Translations under genes and position numbers: made by a program
Shown here: positions 9,344 to 18,235 of the stretch, one piece after another
Layout: each line of letters opens with the position of its first letter
How positions within the stretch are numbered: position 1 is the first letter of the stretch
The notes under the pieces: model-generated
What the model was told of the DNA's origin: nothing
The model's database searches: none
Seen by the model: the letters and a program-made list of their open reading frames with translations, nothing else
DNA from: Halothiobacillus sp. 35-54-62
GTDB lineage: Bacteria > Pseudomonadota > Gammaproteobacteria > Halothiobacillales > Halothiobacillaceae
DNA length: 51,231 nucleotides
Direction: 5' to 3'
NCBI GenBank assembly: GCA_002281295.1
Contig: NCFS01000014.1
Location: 1-51,231 of the forward strand

Positions 9344-9613
9344 ATGAATGCCGACACAGTTCTGGACATCACGCGTCAGGCTATGGTGATGATTTTATTA
9401 TTATCTATGCCAATTTTGTTAACGGCTTTAGCGGTGGGGTTATTAATCGGCATGTTTCAGGCCGCCACCCAAATTAATGAAATGACGTTAAGTTTTATCC
9501 CTAAGCTATTTGCCGTCGTGCTTGCCATTTTATTGGCGGGGCCTTGGATGCTGCATTTGCTTATCGATTTCACCTTGAATTTATTTCATCGCATTCCGAG
9601 CCTCATCGGCTGA
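9344..9613 (+). CDS. fliQ: Flagellar export gate protein FliQ
   Basis: 89 residues, exactly the usual FliQ length, from ATG 9344 with GGGAG at 9330-9334; longer in-frame extensions upstream lie inside fliP. Two membrane spans form a helical hairpin. The conserved GLLIGMFQAATQINEMTLSFIPK lies between and into the second span. FliQ packs around the FliP/FliR core of the export gate. Confidence 0.96.
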   Translation: MNADTVLDITRQAMVMILLLSMPILLTALAVGLLIGMFQAATQINEMTLSFIPKLFAVVLAILLAGPWMLHLLIDFTLNLFHRIPSLIG

Positions 9614-9623
9614 CGCTCAAGCG

Positions 9624-10406
9624 ATGACCCTACCACTGGCAGACATCATGGGCTGGGTCGGTACCTATCTTTGGGTGCTCATTCGCGTGGGTGCCGTGCT
9701 GATGGTTGCCCCTGTTTTTGGGGCCAGGGGTGTGCCCAAACGGCTGCGCGCGTTGGCGGCGATGGTGATAAGCCTTGTGATTGCGCCCACCTTGCCCGCA
9801 CCGCCAGCCATCGATCCCTTATCGGCCTTAGGCATTGTGCTGGTTTGGCAGCAAATTATGATTGGCGTCACCATCGGCTTTGTTTTAGGCATGGTCATTA
9901 GCTCGTTTGTGATGGCCGGTGAGGCAATGGCGCTTGGGATGGGGCTCGGGTTTGCCCAAACGGTGGATCCGCAAAATGGGGTGAGCGTGCCGCTCATTTC
10001 TCAATTTTTAACGATTGTGGTCACCTTGCTTTTTATTGCCTTAGATGGTCCGGCCTTAACCCTTAAGCTCTTGGCGGATTCCTTTTTATGGCTACCCGTA
10101 TCGCCTATTGGCCTCACCGCCGAGGATTTTTGGCGGGTGGTCGGCTTTGGCCAAGCCATGTTTGTGAATGCCTTATTAATCGCTTTGCCGGTCATTATTA
10201 GCTTGCTTATGGTGAACATTGCCATGGGTGTGATTACGCGCGCGGCGCCGCAGCTGAATATTTTTTCGATCGGGTTTCCAGCGACTTTATTGATCGGGTT
10301 TTTTCTTATCTTGGTATCAAGCCCGGTTTGGTTGCCGAATCTTGAGCAGTTCTTGCAAAAAGCCCTTCAGTTTTTAAGTCAATTATTAAGGCATGCCCAA
10401 GGTTGA
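9624..10406 (+). CDS. fliR: Flagellar export gate protein FliR
   Basis: 260 residues with about six hydrophobic spans. Recognisable segments include RVGAVLMVAPVFGARGVPKRLR near the N-terminus and GLGFAQTVDPQNG in the middle. FliR is the single-copy partner of FliP in the export gate. It starts 10 bases after fliQ and is followed by flhB after 8 bases, so the genes are probably translated from one message. Confidence 0.95.
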   Translation: MTLPLADIMGWVGTYLWVLIRVGAVLMVAPVFGARGVPKRLRALAAMVISLVIAPTLPAPPAIDPLSALGIVLVWQQIMIGVTIGFVLGMVISSFVMAGEAMALGMGLGFAQTVDPQNGVSVPLISQFLTIVVTLLFIALDGPALTLKLLADSFLWLPVSPIGLTAEDFWRVVGFGQAMFVNALLIALPVIISLLMVNIAMGVITRAAPQLNIFSIGFPATLLIGFFLILVSSPVWLPNLEQFLQKALQFLSQLLRHAQG

Positions 10407-10414
10407 GCTAAAAC

Positions 10415-11563
10415 ATGGCTGAAAACGAAAACGGTCAGGAAAAAACCGAAGAACCCAGTGAAAAGCGCCTTCAAGAATCGCGGGAGAAGGGGCAGGTTCC
10501 CCGCTCGCGTGAACTGGCTTCATTGGCGCTAACGGCCGGGTCGGCGGTGGTTTTTTTGGTGTTTGGCGGCCAAATGATGGCCAGTTTAGCGGCCATGATG
10601 CGCCAAGCTTTTATTATTTCTCGTACGGAGATTTATGATCCGGCCACGATGTTTCATCGTCTGGCCTTGTATTTTTCTGAAGGGTTTTTGGCGCTCATGC
10701 CGCTTTTTATCGCCACCATCGTGCTGGCGTTAGCGGCCACCTTGCTCGTGGGGGGCTGGAATTTTTCATCCCAAGCTTTAGTGCCCCAATTGAACCGCTT
10801 AAATCCGATTACCGGCATCGGCCGCATGTTCTCAATGAAATCACTGGTTGAGTTATTAAAAACACTCGCAAAATTTGGCCTGATTATGGCGATTGCCTTT
10901 GGTTTATTTACCGCTCAAGAAAAAGAATTTGTGGGGCTAGGCTTAATGACTTTGGAACCCGCCTTAGCGAGCGCCGGTGCCTTATTGGCTTGGTCATTTT
11001 TGGGCTTATCGTCTGGCCTTTTGATTGTGGCGCTCATCGATGTGCCGTTTCAGCTGTATGAATATAAAAAAGGCTTGCGCATGACGCGCCAAGAACTGAT
11101 TGATGAATATAAAGAAATGGAAGGCAAGCCCGAAATCAAGCAAAAAATCCGGCAGCTTCAGCGGCAAATGTCTCAGCGCCGCATGATGGAGGCGGTGCCG
11201 GACGCGGATGTGATTATCACCAATCCCACGCACTTTGCGGTGGCGCTCAAATACCAGCCTAAACGCCATGAGGCGCCCCTTGTCGTAGCCAAGGGCGCCG
11301 ATGAAATGGCGCTGAATATCCGCAAAATTGGCCAAGCGCATCAGGTGCCGCTGTTTGAATCGCCCCAGTTGGCACGATCCTTGTTTGCTTATGTAGAAGT
11401 GGATCAACCGATCCCTGCGGGTTTGTATACCGCCGTGGCGCAAGTGCTGGCGTATATCTTCCAGATACGCACGCAAACGGGCGGCGCGGCATCCCCCGAT
11501 CGGCCAGAGCCGGTGGTGCCCGATGAATTTGCGGCTAATCGTGATGGTCGTCCTCAAAGCTAA
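10415..11563 (+). CDS. flhB: Flagellar export switch protein FlhB
   Basis: 382 residues. The N-terminus has the usual EKTEEPSEKRLQESREKGQVPRS lead-in (start NGQEKTEEPSEKR). Four membrane spans follow, then a cytoplasmic domain with the autocleavage motif NPTH at residues 270-273. Cleavage between Asn and Pro switches the export apparatus from rod/hook to filament substrates. Everything needed is intact. The last 25 residues are a variable Pro/Arg-rich tail. Confidence 0.97.
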   Translation: MAENENGQEKTEEPSEKRLQESREKGQVPRSRELASLALTAGSAVVFLVFGGQMMASLAAMMRQAFIISRTEIYDPATMFHRLALYFSEGFLALMPLFIATIVLALAATLLVGGWNFSSQALVPQLNRLNPITGIGRMFSMKSLVELLKTLAKFGLIMAIAFGLFTAQEKEFVGLGLMTLEPALASAGALLAWSFLGLSSGLLIVALIDVPFQLYEYKKGLRMTRQELIDEYKEMEGKPEIKQKIRQLQRQMSQRRMMEAVPDADVIITNPTHFAVALKYQPKRHEAPLVVAKGADEMALNIRKIGQAHQVPLFESPQLARSLFAYVEVDQPIPAGLYTAVAQVLAYIFQIRTQTGGAASPDRPEPVVPDEFAANRDGRPQS

Positions 11564-11599
11564 ACCTGGCTTGAGGCATTCGGCCTTAACTCAAGGATT

Positions 11600-13735
11600 T
11601 TGAAGATGAAAACATTGATGGCGGCTTTTGATTGGCGTGCAGCGGGGCAGGGCATTGCCCGCTACCGTGGCCAAGGCATTGGGCCACCCATTATCATCGT
11701 TATGTTGTTGGCCATGGTGATTGTGCCCTTGCCGCCGCTGGCGCTGGATGTGCTCTTTACCTTCAATATTACCCTCTCGATCATGATTGTGATGGTGACG
11801 ATCTATGTGATGCGCCCACTCGATTTTGCCGTATTCCCCACCGTCATTTTAATGGCGACTTTGCTGCGACTGGCATTGAATGTGGCTTCAACCCGCGTGG
11901 TTTTGCTGCATGGTCAAGAGGGCACCGAGGCCGCCGGCCATGTGATTAGCTCGTTTGGTGAGTTCGTGATTGGCGGCAACTATGCCGTGGGTATCGTGGT
12001 GTTTATCATCTTGATGCTCATTAACTTTGTGGTGGTTACCAAGGGCGCCGGACGCGTGGCAGAGGTTACCGCACGCTTCACGCTCGATTCGCTACCCGGC
12101 AAACAAATGGCGATTGATGCCGATTTAAACGCCGGCATTATTAATCACGAGCAAGCCAAGCTGCGCCGGGAAGAGGTTGCAGCTGAGGCTGATTTTTACG
12201 GCTCGATGGATGGTGCCAGCAAATTTGTGCGCGGCGATGCCGTGGCCGGCATTTTAATTGTGCTGATTAATGTCTTTGGCGGCTTAATGATTGGCGTGCT
12301 GCAACACGGCATGCCGTTTGGCGAAGCGGCGCAAACCTATGTATTGCTTACCATTGGTGATGGATTAGTCGCCACTATTCCCTCCCTGCTGATTTCTACC
12401 GCCACCGCCATTATCGTGACCCGGGTAGCCACCGCGCAGGATATGGGCAAGCAAGTTCAAACGCAGATGCTATCGGACCCACGGGTATTGGGGGTGGCGG
12501 CGGGGCTTATGGGCGGGCTCGGCCTCATTCCCGGCATGCCCAATGTCGCTTTTTTGACGCTGGCCGCATTAGCCGGGGGCGGTGCTTATCTCATCGCCCG
12601 CAAAAAACGCGAAAAAATCCAAGCGGCCGATGCGTCAGCCCAAGCGCCTTTGGATCAAAAACCCGAACTTAAAGAATTAAGCTGGGATGATGTGCCCCCC
12701 GTCGATGTGATTGGCTTAGAGGTCGGGTATGGGTTGATTCCCCTTGTGGATCGCAATCAAGGCGGGCAGCTGATGCCGCGCATTAAAGGCGTGCGCAAAA
12801 AAATCTCCCAAGATTTGGGGTTTCTGGTCTCAGCGGTGCATATACGCGACAACCTCGATTTAAAACCTGGTGAATACCGAATCAGCATCAATGGCGTGCC
12901 GATGGGGCAGGCAGAAATTTATGCCGATCGCGATATGGCGATTAATCCGGGGCAAGTTTCAGGTCCTTTAGCAGGCATTAAAACCACCGATCCCGCCTTT
13001 GGGCTTGAAGCCTATTGGATTGAGCGCAATACCAAAGAGCACGCCCAAGCTATGGGCTACACGGTGGTAGATCCGGCAACCGTGGTAGCCACCCATTTAT
13101 CGCAAATTTTGAATGAAAACGCGGCGGATCTCTTCGGTTATGAAGAAGCGCAACAATTAATTGACACCCTAAAACAAGGGGCGCCCAAACTGGTTGAAGA
13201 TTTAGTGCCCAAAACCTTAGCCATGACCATCATCGTGCAGGTATTGCGCAATCTACTCGAAGAGCGCATCCCGATTCGGGATATCCGCACCATTGCCGAA
13301 ACGCTGGCGCGACAAGGTCAGCACACGCAAAACGTGCAACAGCTCACCGAAACGGTCCGCATTGCGCTTGGCCGAATGATCGTTCAGCACATTAACGGGC
13401 TAACCCCAAGCCTGCCGGTGATCACCCTAGACCCCCAGTTGGAACAGCTCTTGCTTAACTCATCCCAGCGCACAGGCGATAACCCCGCCGGCACGCCAGG
13501 CATTGAGCCTGGGTTGGCCGAACGGCTGCATCAATCCCTGCGCGATGCGGCAGAAAAACAAGAGCAGGCCGGCCAAGCGGCCATTTTGTTGGTCGCCCCG
13601 CAAATTCGTGTTTGGCTGGCGCGCATGGTGCGTTATTCCATCCGCCAGCTGCATGTGTTGAGTTATAACGAAGTGCCGGATAACAAAGAAATTAAAGTCG
13701 TTGCCAGTGTGGGAAATCAGCGGGCAGTCGCTTAA
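11600..13735 (+). CDS. flhA: Flagellar export apparatus protein FlhA
   Basis: 711 residues; ATG 11600 or the next in-frame ATG 11606 could be used. The N-terminal half has about eight membrane spans with the conserved RVAEVTARFTLDSLPGKQM segment of the proton-linked FHIPEP region. The C-terminal cytoplasmic half (from about residue 350) forms the nonameric docking ring for chaperone-substrate complexes. Landmarks such as LDVLFTFNITLSI, DADLNAGII and LRNLLEERIPIRDIRTI are all present. Confidence 0.97.
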   Translation: MKMKTLMAAFDWRAAGQGIARYRGQGIGPPIIIVMLLAMVIVPLPPLALDVLFTFNITLSIMIVMVTIYVMRPLDFAVFPTVILMATLLRLALNVASTRVVLLHGQEGTEAAGHVISSFGEFVIGGNYAVGIVVFIILMLINFVVVTKGAGRVAEVTARFTLDSLPGKQMAIDADLNAGIINHEQAKLRREEVAAEADFYGSMDGASKFVRGDAVAGILIVLINVFGGLMIGVLQHGMPFGEAAQTYVLLTIGDGLVATIPSLLISTATAIIVTRVATAQDMGKQVQTQMLSDPRVLGVAAGLMGGLGLIPGMPNVAFLTLAALAGGGAYLIARKKREKIQAADASAQAPLDQKPELKELSWDDVPPVDVIGLEVGYGLIPLVDRNQGGQLMPRIKGVRKKISQDLGFLVSAVHIRDNLDLKPGEYRISINGVPMGQAEIYADRDMAINPGQVSGPLAGIKTTDPAFGLEAYWIERNTKEHAQAMGYTVVDPATVVATHLSQILNENAADLFGYEEAQQLIDTLKQGAPKLVEDLVPKTLAMTIIVQVLRNLLEERIPIRDIRTIAETLARQGQHTQNVQQLTETVRIALGRMIVQHINGLTPSLPVITLDPQLEQLLLNSSQRTGDNPAGTPGIEPGLAERLHQSLRDAAEKQEQAGQAAILLVAPQIRVWLARMVRYSIRQLHVLSYNEVPDNKEIKVVASVGNQRAVA

Positions 13736-13773
13736 ATCCGCATAAAACCGCCCGATCGTAAGAGGCATTAGAG

Positions 13774-15273
13774 ATGAAGATTAAACGAATTATTGCAAGC
13801 GATATGCGTGAAGCCATGCGCCAAGTTCGTCAATTATTTGGCGATGAAGCCGTCATCTTGTCGAATCGCGCCTGCCCCGAAGGGGTTGAGTTAGTGGCCG
13901 CTATTGATTTTGATGAGCAAGCCATCCGTTTATCGGCGGCACGCCAAGCGCCCCATCGCGTGGCGGGCGCCGCCATCGCCCCCGAACCGAACGCCGCTAA
14001 CTTGCCCCACGGCGCCTCGCTTAAACCCAACGCTAATGCCAATGCCGATGAGCTGACCACGGCCGAATTGCTGGCGCAGCGCGCAAAAAAAGCGGCTGAT
14101 CGGCACACACCAGAGCCTGCCCAGTTCACGGGTGAATCCATCCCGGCAAAGCCCGCATCAATACACAGTCAAAACCCTGACGATGCCTTTGCGCAAGGCG
14201 CTTATGCGGATGTGTGGGCCGAGTTTCATGCCGCTGCGGCAAACCAGCCCGCGCCTGCGTTTACCAATAAAAATCCCGAGGCAGCCCAAGCGTCTTGGGG
14301 GGCAGATAGGGCCTTCAGCCGCGCCACTCAAAGCGCAAGCGCAGATGAACCCCTATCCGAACTCCAGCGCGAGGTAAGCCAGCTGCGCGAATTATTCGAG
14401 CGCCAGCTTTCTGTGTTGGAATGGCATAAATACAATACCGCTCATCCGGTCGAGCTTGAAACCCGCGAGCGGCTGCAAAATTTAGGTCTGCCCTTGGGGT
14501 TGGCCAAATCGCTTGCCCAAACAGCAGCCAAACAAGAACCCACCCGCGCGTTATCCGCCGCCTTAAGATCTTTAGGGCAGCAAATTAAAATTGGCGGACA
14601 AGCCGCGTTTGATCAAGGCGGAATTTTTGCCTTTATTGGCCCCACCGGCGTGGGCAAAACCACAACGCTCGCGAAAATCGCGGCGCAAGCGGTATTAACC
14701 CACGGGCGTGATTCCATTGCCTTAATCACCACCGATCGGTTTCGCATCGGGGCGCAAGAGCAGCTGCGCAATTACGCCCGCATTCTCAATATTCCCCTGC
14801 ATGTGGCCCGCGATGAGCAGCATTTGAGTGAGCTCTTGCCCGCCGTATCGAATCGGCGCTTGGTGCTGATCGACACGGCCGGCATGTCACCGCGTGATAC
14901 CCAAATGATGAATTTGTTGCATAAAATGCCCGAGATTGATCGCCGGGTGAATATGTTGCTCGTGCTCTCTGCCCAGGCACAATATAGTGCGATGGTCGAT
15001 GCCATTAATCGGTTTAGCAGCGTACCGCTGGCGGGCATGGTGTTAACTAAATTAGATGAAACTTTGCTCTTGGGTAACGCTTTGGCCGCCTTGATTCACA
15101 GTGGCCTGCCCTTAGTGTGTAGCGGCGTAGGCCAGCGGGTGCCAGAAGATTTGTGGTACCCCAATAGTGCCGATTTAATGAAACAAGCGCTGGAGTTAGG
15201 GCAGGGCGAATGGGCGCGCATGGAGGCGAACCTATCCTCCCCCGGGTTTGGGCCGCAAAAAGCAGGCGCATAA
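13774..15273 (+). CDS. flhF: Flagellar placement GTPase FlhF
   Basis: 499 residues. A basic N-terminus (MKIKRIIASDMREAMRQVR) leads to a long variable Ala-rich linker (about residues 60-200), a small N domain, and a C-terminal SRP-type NG GTPase. The P-loop GPTGVGKTTTLAKIAAQ starts at residue 289. LIDTAGMSPRD is the G3 motif and TKLDE the G4 region. FlhF marks the cell pole where the flagellum is built. With FlhG directly downstream, this indicates polar flagella of controlled number rather than peritrichous ones. Confidence 0.95.
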   Translation: MKIKRIIASDMREAMRQVRQLFGDEAVILSNRACPEGVELVAAIDFDEQAIRLSAARQAPHRVAGAAIAPEPNAANLPHGASLKPNANANADELTTAELLAQRAKKAADRHTPEPAQFTGESIPAKPASIHSQNPDDAFAQGAYADVWAEFHAAAANQPAPAFTNKNPEAAQASWGADRAFSRATQSASADEPLSELQREVSQLRELFERQLSVLEWHKYNTAHPVELETRERLQNLGLPLGLAKSLAQTAAKQEPTRALSAALRSLGQQIKIGGQAAFDQGGIFAFIGPTGVGKTTTLAKIAAQAVLTHGRDSIALITTDRFRIGAQEQLRNYARILNIPLHVARDEQHLSELLPAVSNRRLVLIDTAGMSPRDTQMMNLLHKMPEIDRRVNMLLVLSAQAQYSAMVDAINRFSSVPLAGMVLTKLDETLLLGNALAALIHSGLPLVCSGVGQRVPEDLWYPNSADLMKQALELGQGEWARMEANLSSPGFGPQKAGA

Positions 15274-15349
15274 TGGGCCCTTGCTTTGATATAAAACGTA
15301 TTTAAATGAGCGGCTTGTCTGCATTGTGTAATTTTTTAGGCGAAACCGT

Positions 15350-16180
15350 ATGCAAAACCAACCCGTTCGAGTGATTGCCGTCACCAGTGGCAAAGGTGGG
15401 GTCGGCAAAACCAATGTATCTGTTAATTTATCCGTCGCGCTGGCGCGTCAGGGTAAGCGCGTTGTGTTGATGGATGCCGATTTAGGCTTGGGCAATGTCG
15501 ATGTCTTACTGGGGCTTAAATCGCTTAAAAATTTAAGCCATGTGCTCGCCGGCACCGCCACCTTAGATGAAATTTTGCTGGCAGGCCCCGAGGGCGTGGG
15601 CATTTTGCCCGCCTCAAGCGGAATTAAGCATATGGCCGAATTATCACCCACCGAAAACACCGGCTTAATCCACGCCTTTGGCACCTTAACTTATCCGGTT
15701 GATGTGATGATGGTTGACACCGCTGCGGGTATTGCCGATTCTGTGGTGCGGTTTGCGCAGGCCGCCAACGATGTGTTGGTTGTGGTGTGTGATGAACCCG
15801 CCTCCATTACCGATGCCTACGCCATGATTAAAGTGTTATCGCGCGATCATGGCGTGCAGCGTTTTCAGGTGGTGGCCAATATGGTTCGGGATGCAGGCGA
15901 GGGGCGGCGGTTGTTTGAAAAGTTAAATTCTGCGGCAACGCGATTTTTGGATGTGACCTTGATTCACTTAGGCTCTGTGCCGTTTGATGATTATCTTCGC
16001 CGGGCGATTCAGCGCCAACAGCCTGTTTTACAAGCGTTTGGCAGCGCACGTTCCTCGCGGGCATTTATCGACATGGCCACACAAATTGGCCGCTGGCCGT
16101 TGCCGCGTGGTATGCAGGGGCATTTACAATTTTTTGCCGAGCGGCTTGTTCAATCAGATTTGGGGCTGGAAGTATTTTAA
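15350..16180 (+). CDS. flhG: Flagellar number regulator FlhG (FleN), MinD/ParA-like ATPase
   Basis: 276 residues. The deviant Walker A motif SGKGGVGKTN is at residues 13-22, followed by LMDADLGLGNVDVLLGL and MMVDTAAGIADSV. FlhG/FleN restrains FlhF and, in Pseudomonas, the master regulator FleQ, so that only one or a few flagella form. It shares one base with fliA (TAATG at the junction). It is distinct from the second ParA-type ATPase of the cluster, ParC. Confidence 0.95.
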   Translation: MQNQPVRVIAVTSGKGGVGKTNVSVNLSVALARQGKRVVLMDADLGLGNVDVLLGLKSLKNLSHVLAGTATLDEILLAGPEGVGILPASSGIKHMAELSPTENTGLIHAFGTLTYPVDVMMVDTAAGIADSVVRFAQAANDVLVVVCDEPASITDAYAMIKVLSRDHGVQRFQVVANMVRDAGEGRRLFEKLNSAATRFLDVTLIHLGSVPFDDYLRRAIQRQQPVLQAFGSARSSRAFIDMATQIGRWPLPRGMQGHLQFFAERLVQSDLGLEVF

Positions 16181-16899
16181 TGAATGTGCGTGCTATGTAT
16201 AGCCATGTGCAAAGTGGGGGCAATGCGGCGGTGGTGGCCGAGCACGCCAATTTGGTCAAGCGGATTGCCTTCCACTTAATGAATCGATTGCCAGATCATG
16301 TTCAAGTGGATGATCTTATTCAGTCTGGCATGATCGGGCTGCTGGATGCAGCAAGGCTTTTTGATGCCAGCCATGGCGCCTCATTTGAAACCTACGCGGG
16401 TATTCGGATTCGCGGTGCCATGCTCGATGAACTGCGCCGAAACGACTGGACCCCGCGCTCTGTACATCGACGCCACCGCGAAATTGCCCAAGCGGTGCGA
16501 GAAATTGAAGCCCAAACCGGTGCCGAGGCCAAAGACAGCGATGTGTGCGCCAAACTCGGCATAAGTTTGGATGAATACTTCGATGCCATCCATGATTTTG
16601 CCCAAGTGCGCTTAACGCCGCTCGATCATAGCGGTGATGATCATGATGAAACGCTTGATATTGCCGATCACGGTAATCAACCCGATCAACACCTAAGCCA
16701 AGAGCGGTTTTCAGCTGATTTGGCCGAGCACATAGCCGCCCTGCCTGAGCGCGAGCGGCTGGTAATGTCGCTGTATTACGTGGATGAATTAAATCAAAAA
16801 GAAATTGGTGCCGTGCTGGGTGTGTCAGAATCTCGCGTGTGCCAAATTCAGAGCAAAGCCATTTTGCGGCTTAAATCCGCTATGCAAGATTGGCGTTAA
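16180..16899 (+). CDS. fliA: RNA polymerase sigma factor for flagellar genes (sigma-28, FliA)
   Basis: 239 residues, the normal length. Region 2 contains RIAFHLMNRLPDHVQVDDLIQSGMIGL and the -10-binding segment FETYAGIRIRGAMLDELR. Region 4, the -35-binding helix-turn-helix, is at NQKEIGAVLGVSESRVCQIQSKAI. FliA transcribes late flagellar and chemotaxis genes. A site close to its consensus lies 31 bases after its stop, in front of cheY. It has no visible promoter of its own and is probably read through from flhF/flhG. Confidence 0.97.
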   Translation: MNVRAMYSHVQSGGNAAVVAEHANLVKRIAFHLMNRLPDHVQVDDLIQSGMIGLLDAARLFDASHGASFETYAGIRIRGAMLDELRRNDWTPRSVHRRHREIAQAVREIEAQTGAEAKDSDVCAKLGISLDEYFDAIHDFAQVRLTPLDHSGDDHDETLDIADHGNQPDQHLSQERFSADLAEHIAALPERERLVMSLYYVDELNQKEIGAVLGVSESRVCQIQSKAILRLKSAMQDWR

Positions 16900-16930
16900 G
16901 CGCGTTTAGCAACTGATGCGTAGATAATAT

Positions 16931-16957
16931 TAAACAATCGGCCAATCCTGCCGATAA
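16931..16957 (+). promoter_or_regulatory. Sigma-28 (FliA) promoter of the chemotaxis operon
   Basis: TAAA (16931-16934), exactly 15 bases, then GCCGATAA (16950-16957). This is a full match to the core TAAA-N15-GCCGATAA consensus of sigma-28 promoters, and it sits 44 bases before cheY. It should drive cheY through the DUF2802 gene. Confidence 0.85.
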
Positions 16958-17001
16958 GTTGGATAATTGAATCTATCTAAATTAAATAGAGGCTTTAAAT
17001 A

Positions 17002-17388
17002 ATGGATCGAAATATGAAAATCCTCGTGGTGGATGATTTTTCCACCATGCGGCGAATCATCAAAAATCTGCTCAAAGAATTGGGTTTTACCAATATCGAA
17101 GAAGCCGATGACGGGGCAACCGCGCTGCCCATGCTCAAACAAGGCCATTTTGAGTTTCTGGTGACCGATTGGAACATGCCGGGCATGACGGGGATTGATC
17201 TGCTTAAAGCCGTGCGCGCAGACCCCGCTTTAGCGCACTTGCCGGTGCTCATGGTTACGGCCGAGGCCAAACGTGAACAAATTATTATGGCGGCGCAGGC
17301 GGGGGTTAACGGTTATGTGGTTAAACCCTTTAATGGCCCCACGTTAAAAGAAAAAATCGACAAAATTTTCGAGCGAGTTCAAGGCTAA
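17002..17388 (+). CDS. cheY: Chemotaxis response regulator CheY
   Basis: 128 residues, a single receiver domain. Acidic pocket D11/D12, phospho-acceptor D56 in [10 protein letters not shown], the threonine of MVTAEAK, and the lysine of VVKPFNG are all present. Phosphorylated CheY binds the FliM N-terminus and changes the direction of rotation. ATG 17002 is chosen; an ATG four codons later is possible. It is the first gene behind the sigma-28 promoter. Confidence 0.97.
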   Translation: MDRNMKILVVDDFSTMRRIIKNLLKELGFTNIEEADDGATALPMLKQGHFEFLVTDWNMPGMTGIDLLKAVRADPALAHLPVLMVTAEAKREQIIMAAQAGVNGYVVKPFNGPTLKEKIDKIFERVQG

Positions 17389-17427
17389 TCAGGCCGCGCT
17401 AATTTTGTCGAAACAGGAATCCTTGCA

Positions 17428-18177
17428 ATGGAAGAATCAGAAAAATTGACCCGGCTTACCCAAGCGCGCGGGCTGGTTGCCGCGTTGGAAGCCAATGATG
17501 AGGCCGAGTACCTTGCCGGTTTAAATGCACTGGCCGCCAGCCAAACTCAGCCGATGTTTGAAGAAGTAGGGCGCATGACGCGCGAAGTGCATGAGGCACT
17601 GATGACATTTGCCACCGATGACCGCTTAAATCTGTTAGCTGAAGATGAAATGCCCGATGCGCGTGATCGCTTGCGCTATGTCATCACCCTAACCGAGCAA
17701 GCGGCCAATCGCACCTTGGCCTTAGTTGAAGAAGCGTTTCCTGTGGCTGATCGGCTTATGGATCGCGCCGAGCGCCTGCAAATTGAGCTGGCTCAAATCC
17801 AGCAAAGGCATGCCGATAACACCCCTTTAGTTGATGTAATTACCGGGCTTACGGAGTATCTCGAATCGGTGCAGCAAAATGGCGGCGTATTAAAAACCGG
17901 GCTAACTGACATCATGATGGCGCAAGAGTTTCAGGATTTATCCGGCCAATTGCTGTTGCGCGTGATTGCCCTGCTTGAAACGCTGGAAGGCAAAATGCTC
18001 GGCTTGTTGCAAAAAATTCATCCCGTTTCAGCTGAAAAGCCGGCGGCGCCCACCGTGGCGGCACTCAGCCAAGGTTTGGGGCCGATGGTGCCGGGCGCTA
18101 AGCCTCATGCGAGCGCGGCTGAACCCATCAAAAACCAAGATGACGTAGACGATTTACTCGCAAGTTTAGGTTTTTAA
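17428..18177 (+). CDS. cheZ: CheY-phosphate phosphatase CheZ
   Basis: 249 residues, mostly long helices (four-helix bundle). The catalytic motif AQEFQDLSGQ holds D170 and the glutamine Q174 that positions the attacking water. The extreme C-terminus DDVDDLLASLGF is the CheY-binding amphipathic peptide, tethered by a flexible linker (about residues 202-236). CheZ ends the CheY signal. It is largely restricted to beta/gamma-type systems, in line with the rest of the cluster. Confidence 0.95.
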   Translation: MEESEKLTRLTQARGLVAALEANDEAEYLAGLNALAASQTQPMFEEVGRMTREVHEALMTFATDDRLNLLAEDEMPDARDRLRYVITLTEQAANRTLALVEEAFPVADRLMDRAERLQIELAQIQQRHADNTPLVDVITGLTEYLESVQQNGGVLKTGLTDIMMAQEFQDLSGQLLLRVIALLETLEGKMLGLLQKIHPVSAEKPAAPTVAALSQGLGPMVPGAKPHASAAEPIKNQDDVDDLLASLGF

Positions 18178-18235
18178 AGGTTATTGTTTTTAGCACGATA
18201 GTGAATCCAGATTTAGGCGTACCGAGGGTTAGGGC

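Noticed and set aside
11006-11557. 183-codon minus-strand frame opposite flhB
   Set aside because: It covers the conserved cytoplasmic domain of flhB and has high His/Arg content typical of antisense translation.
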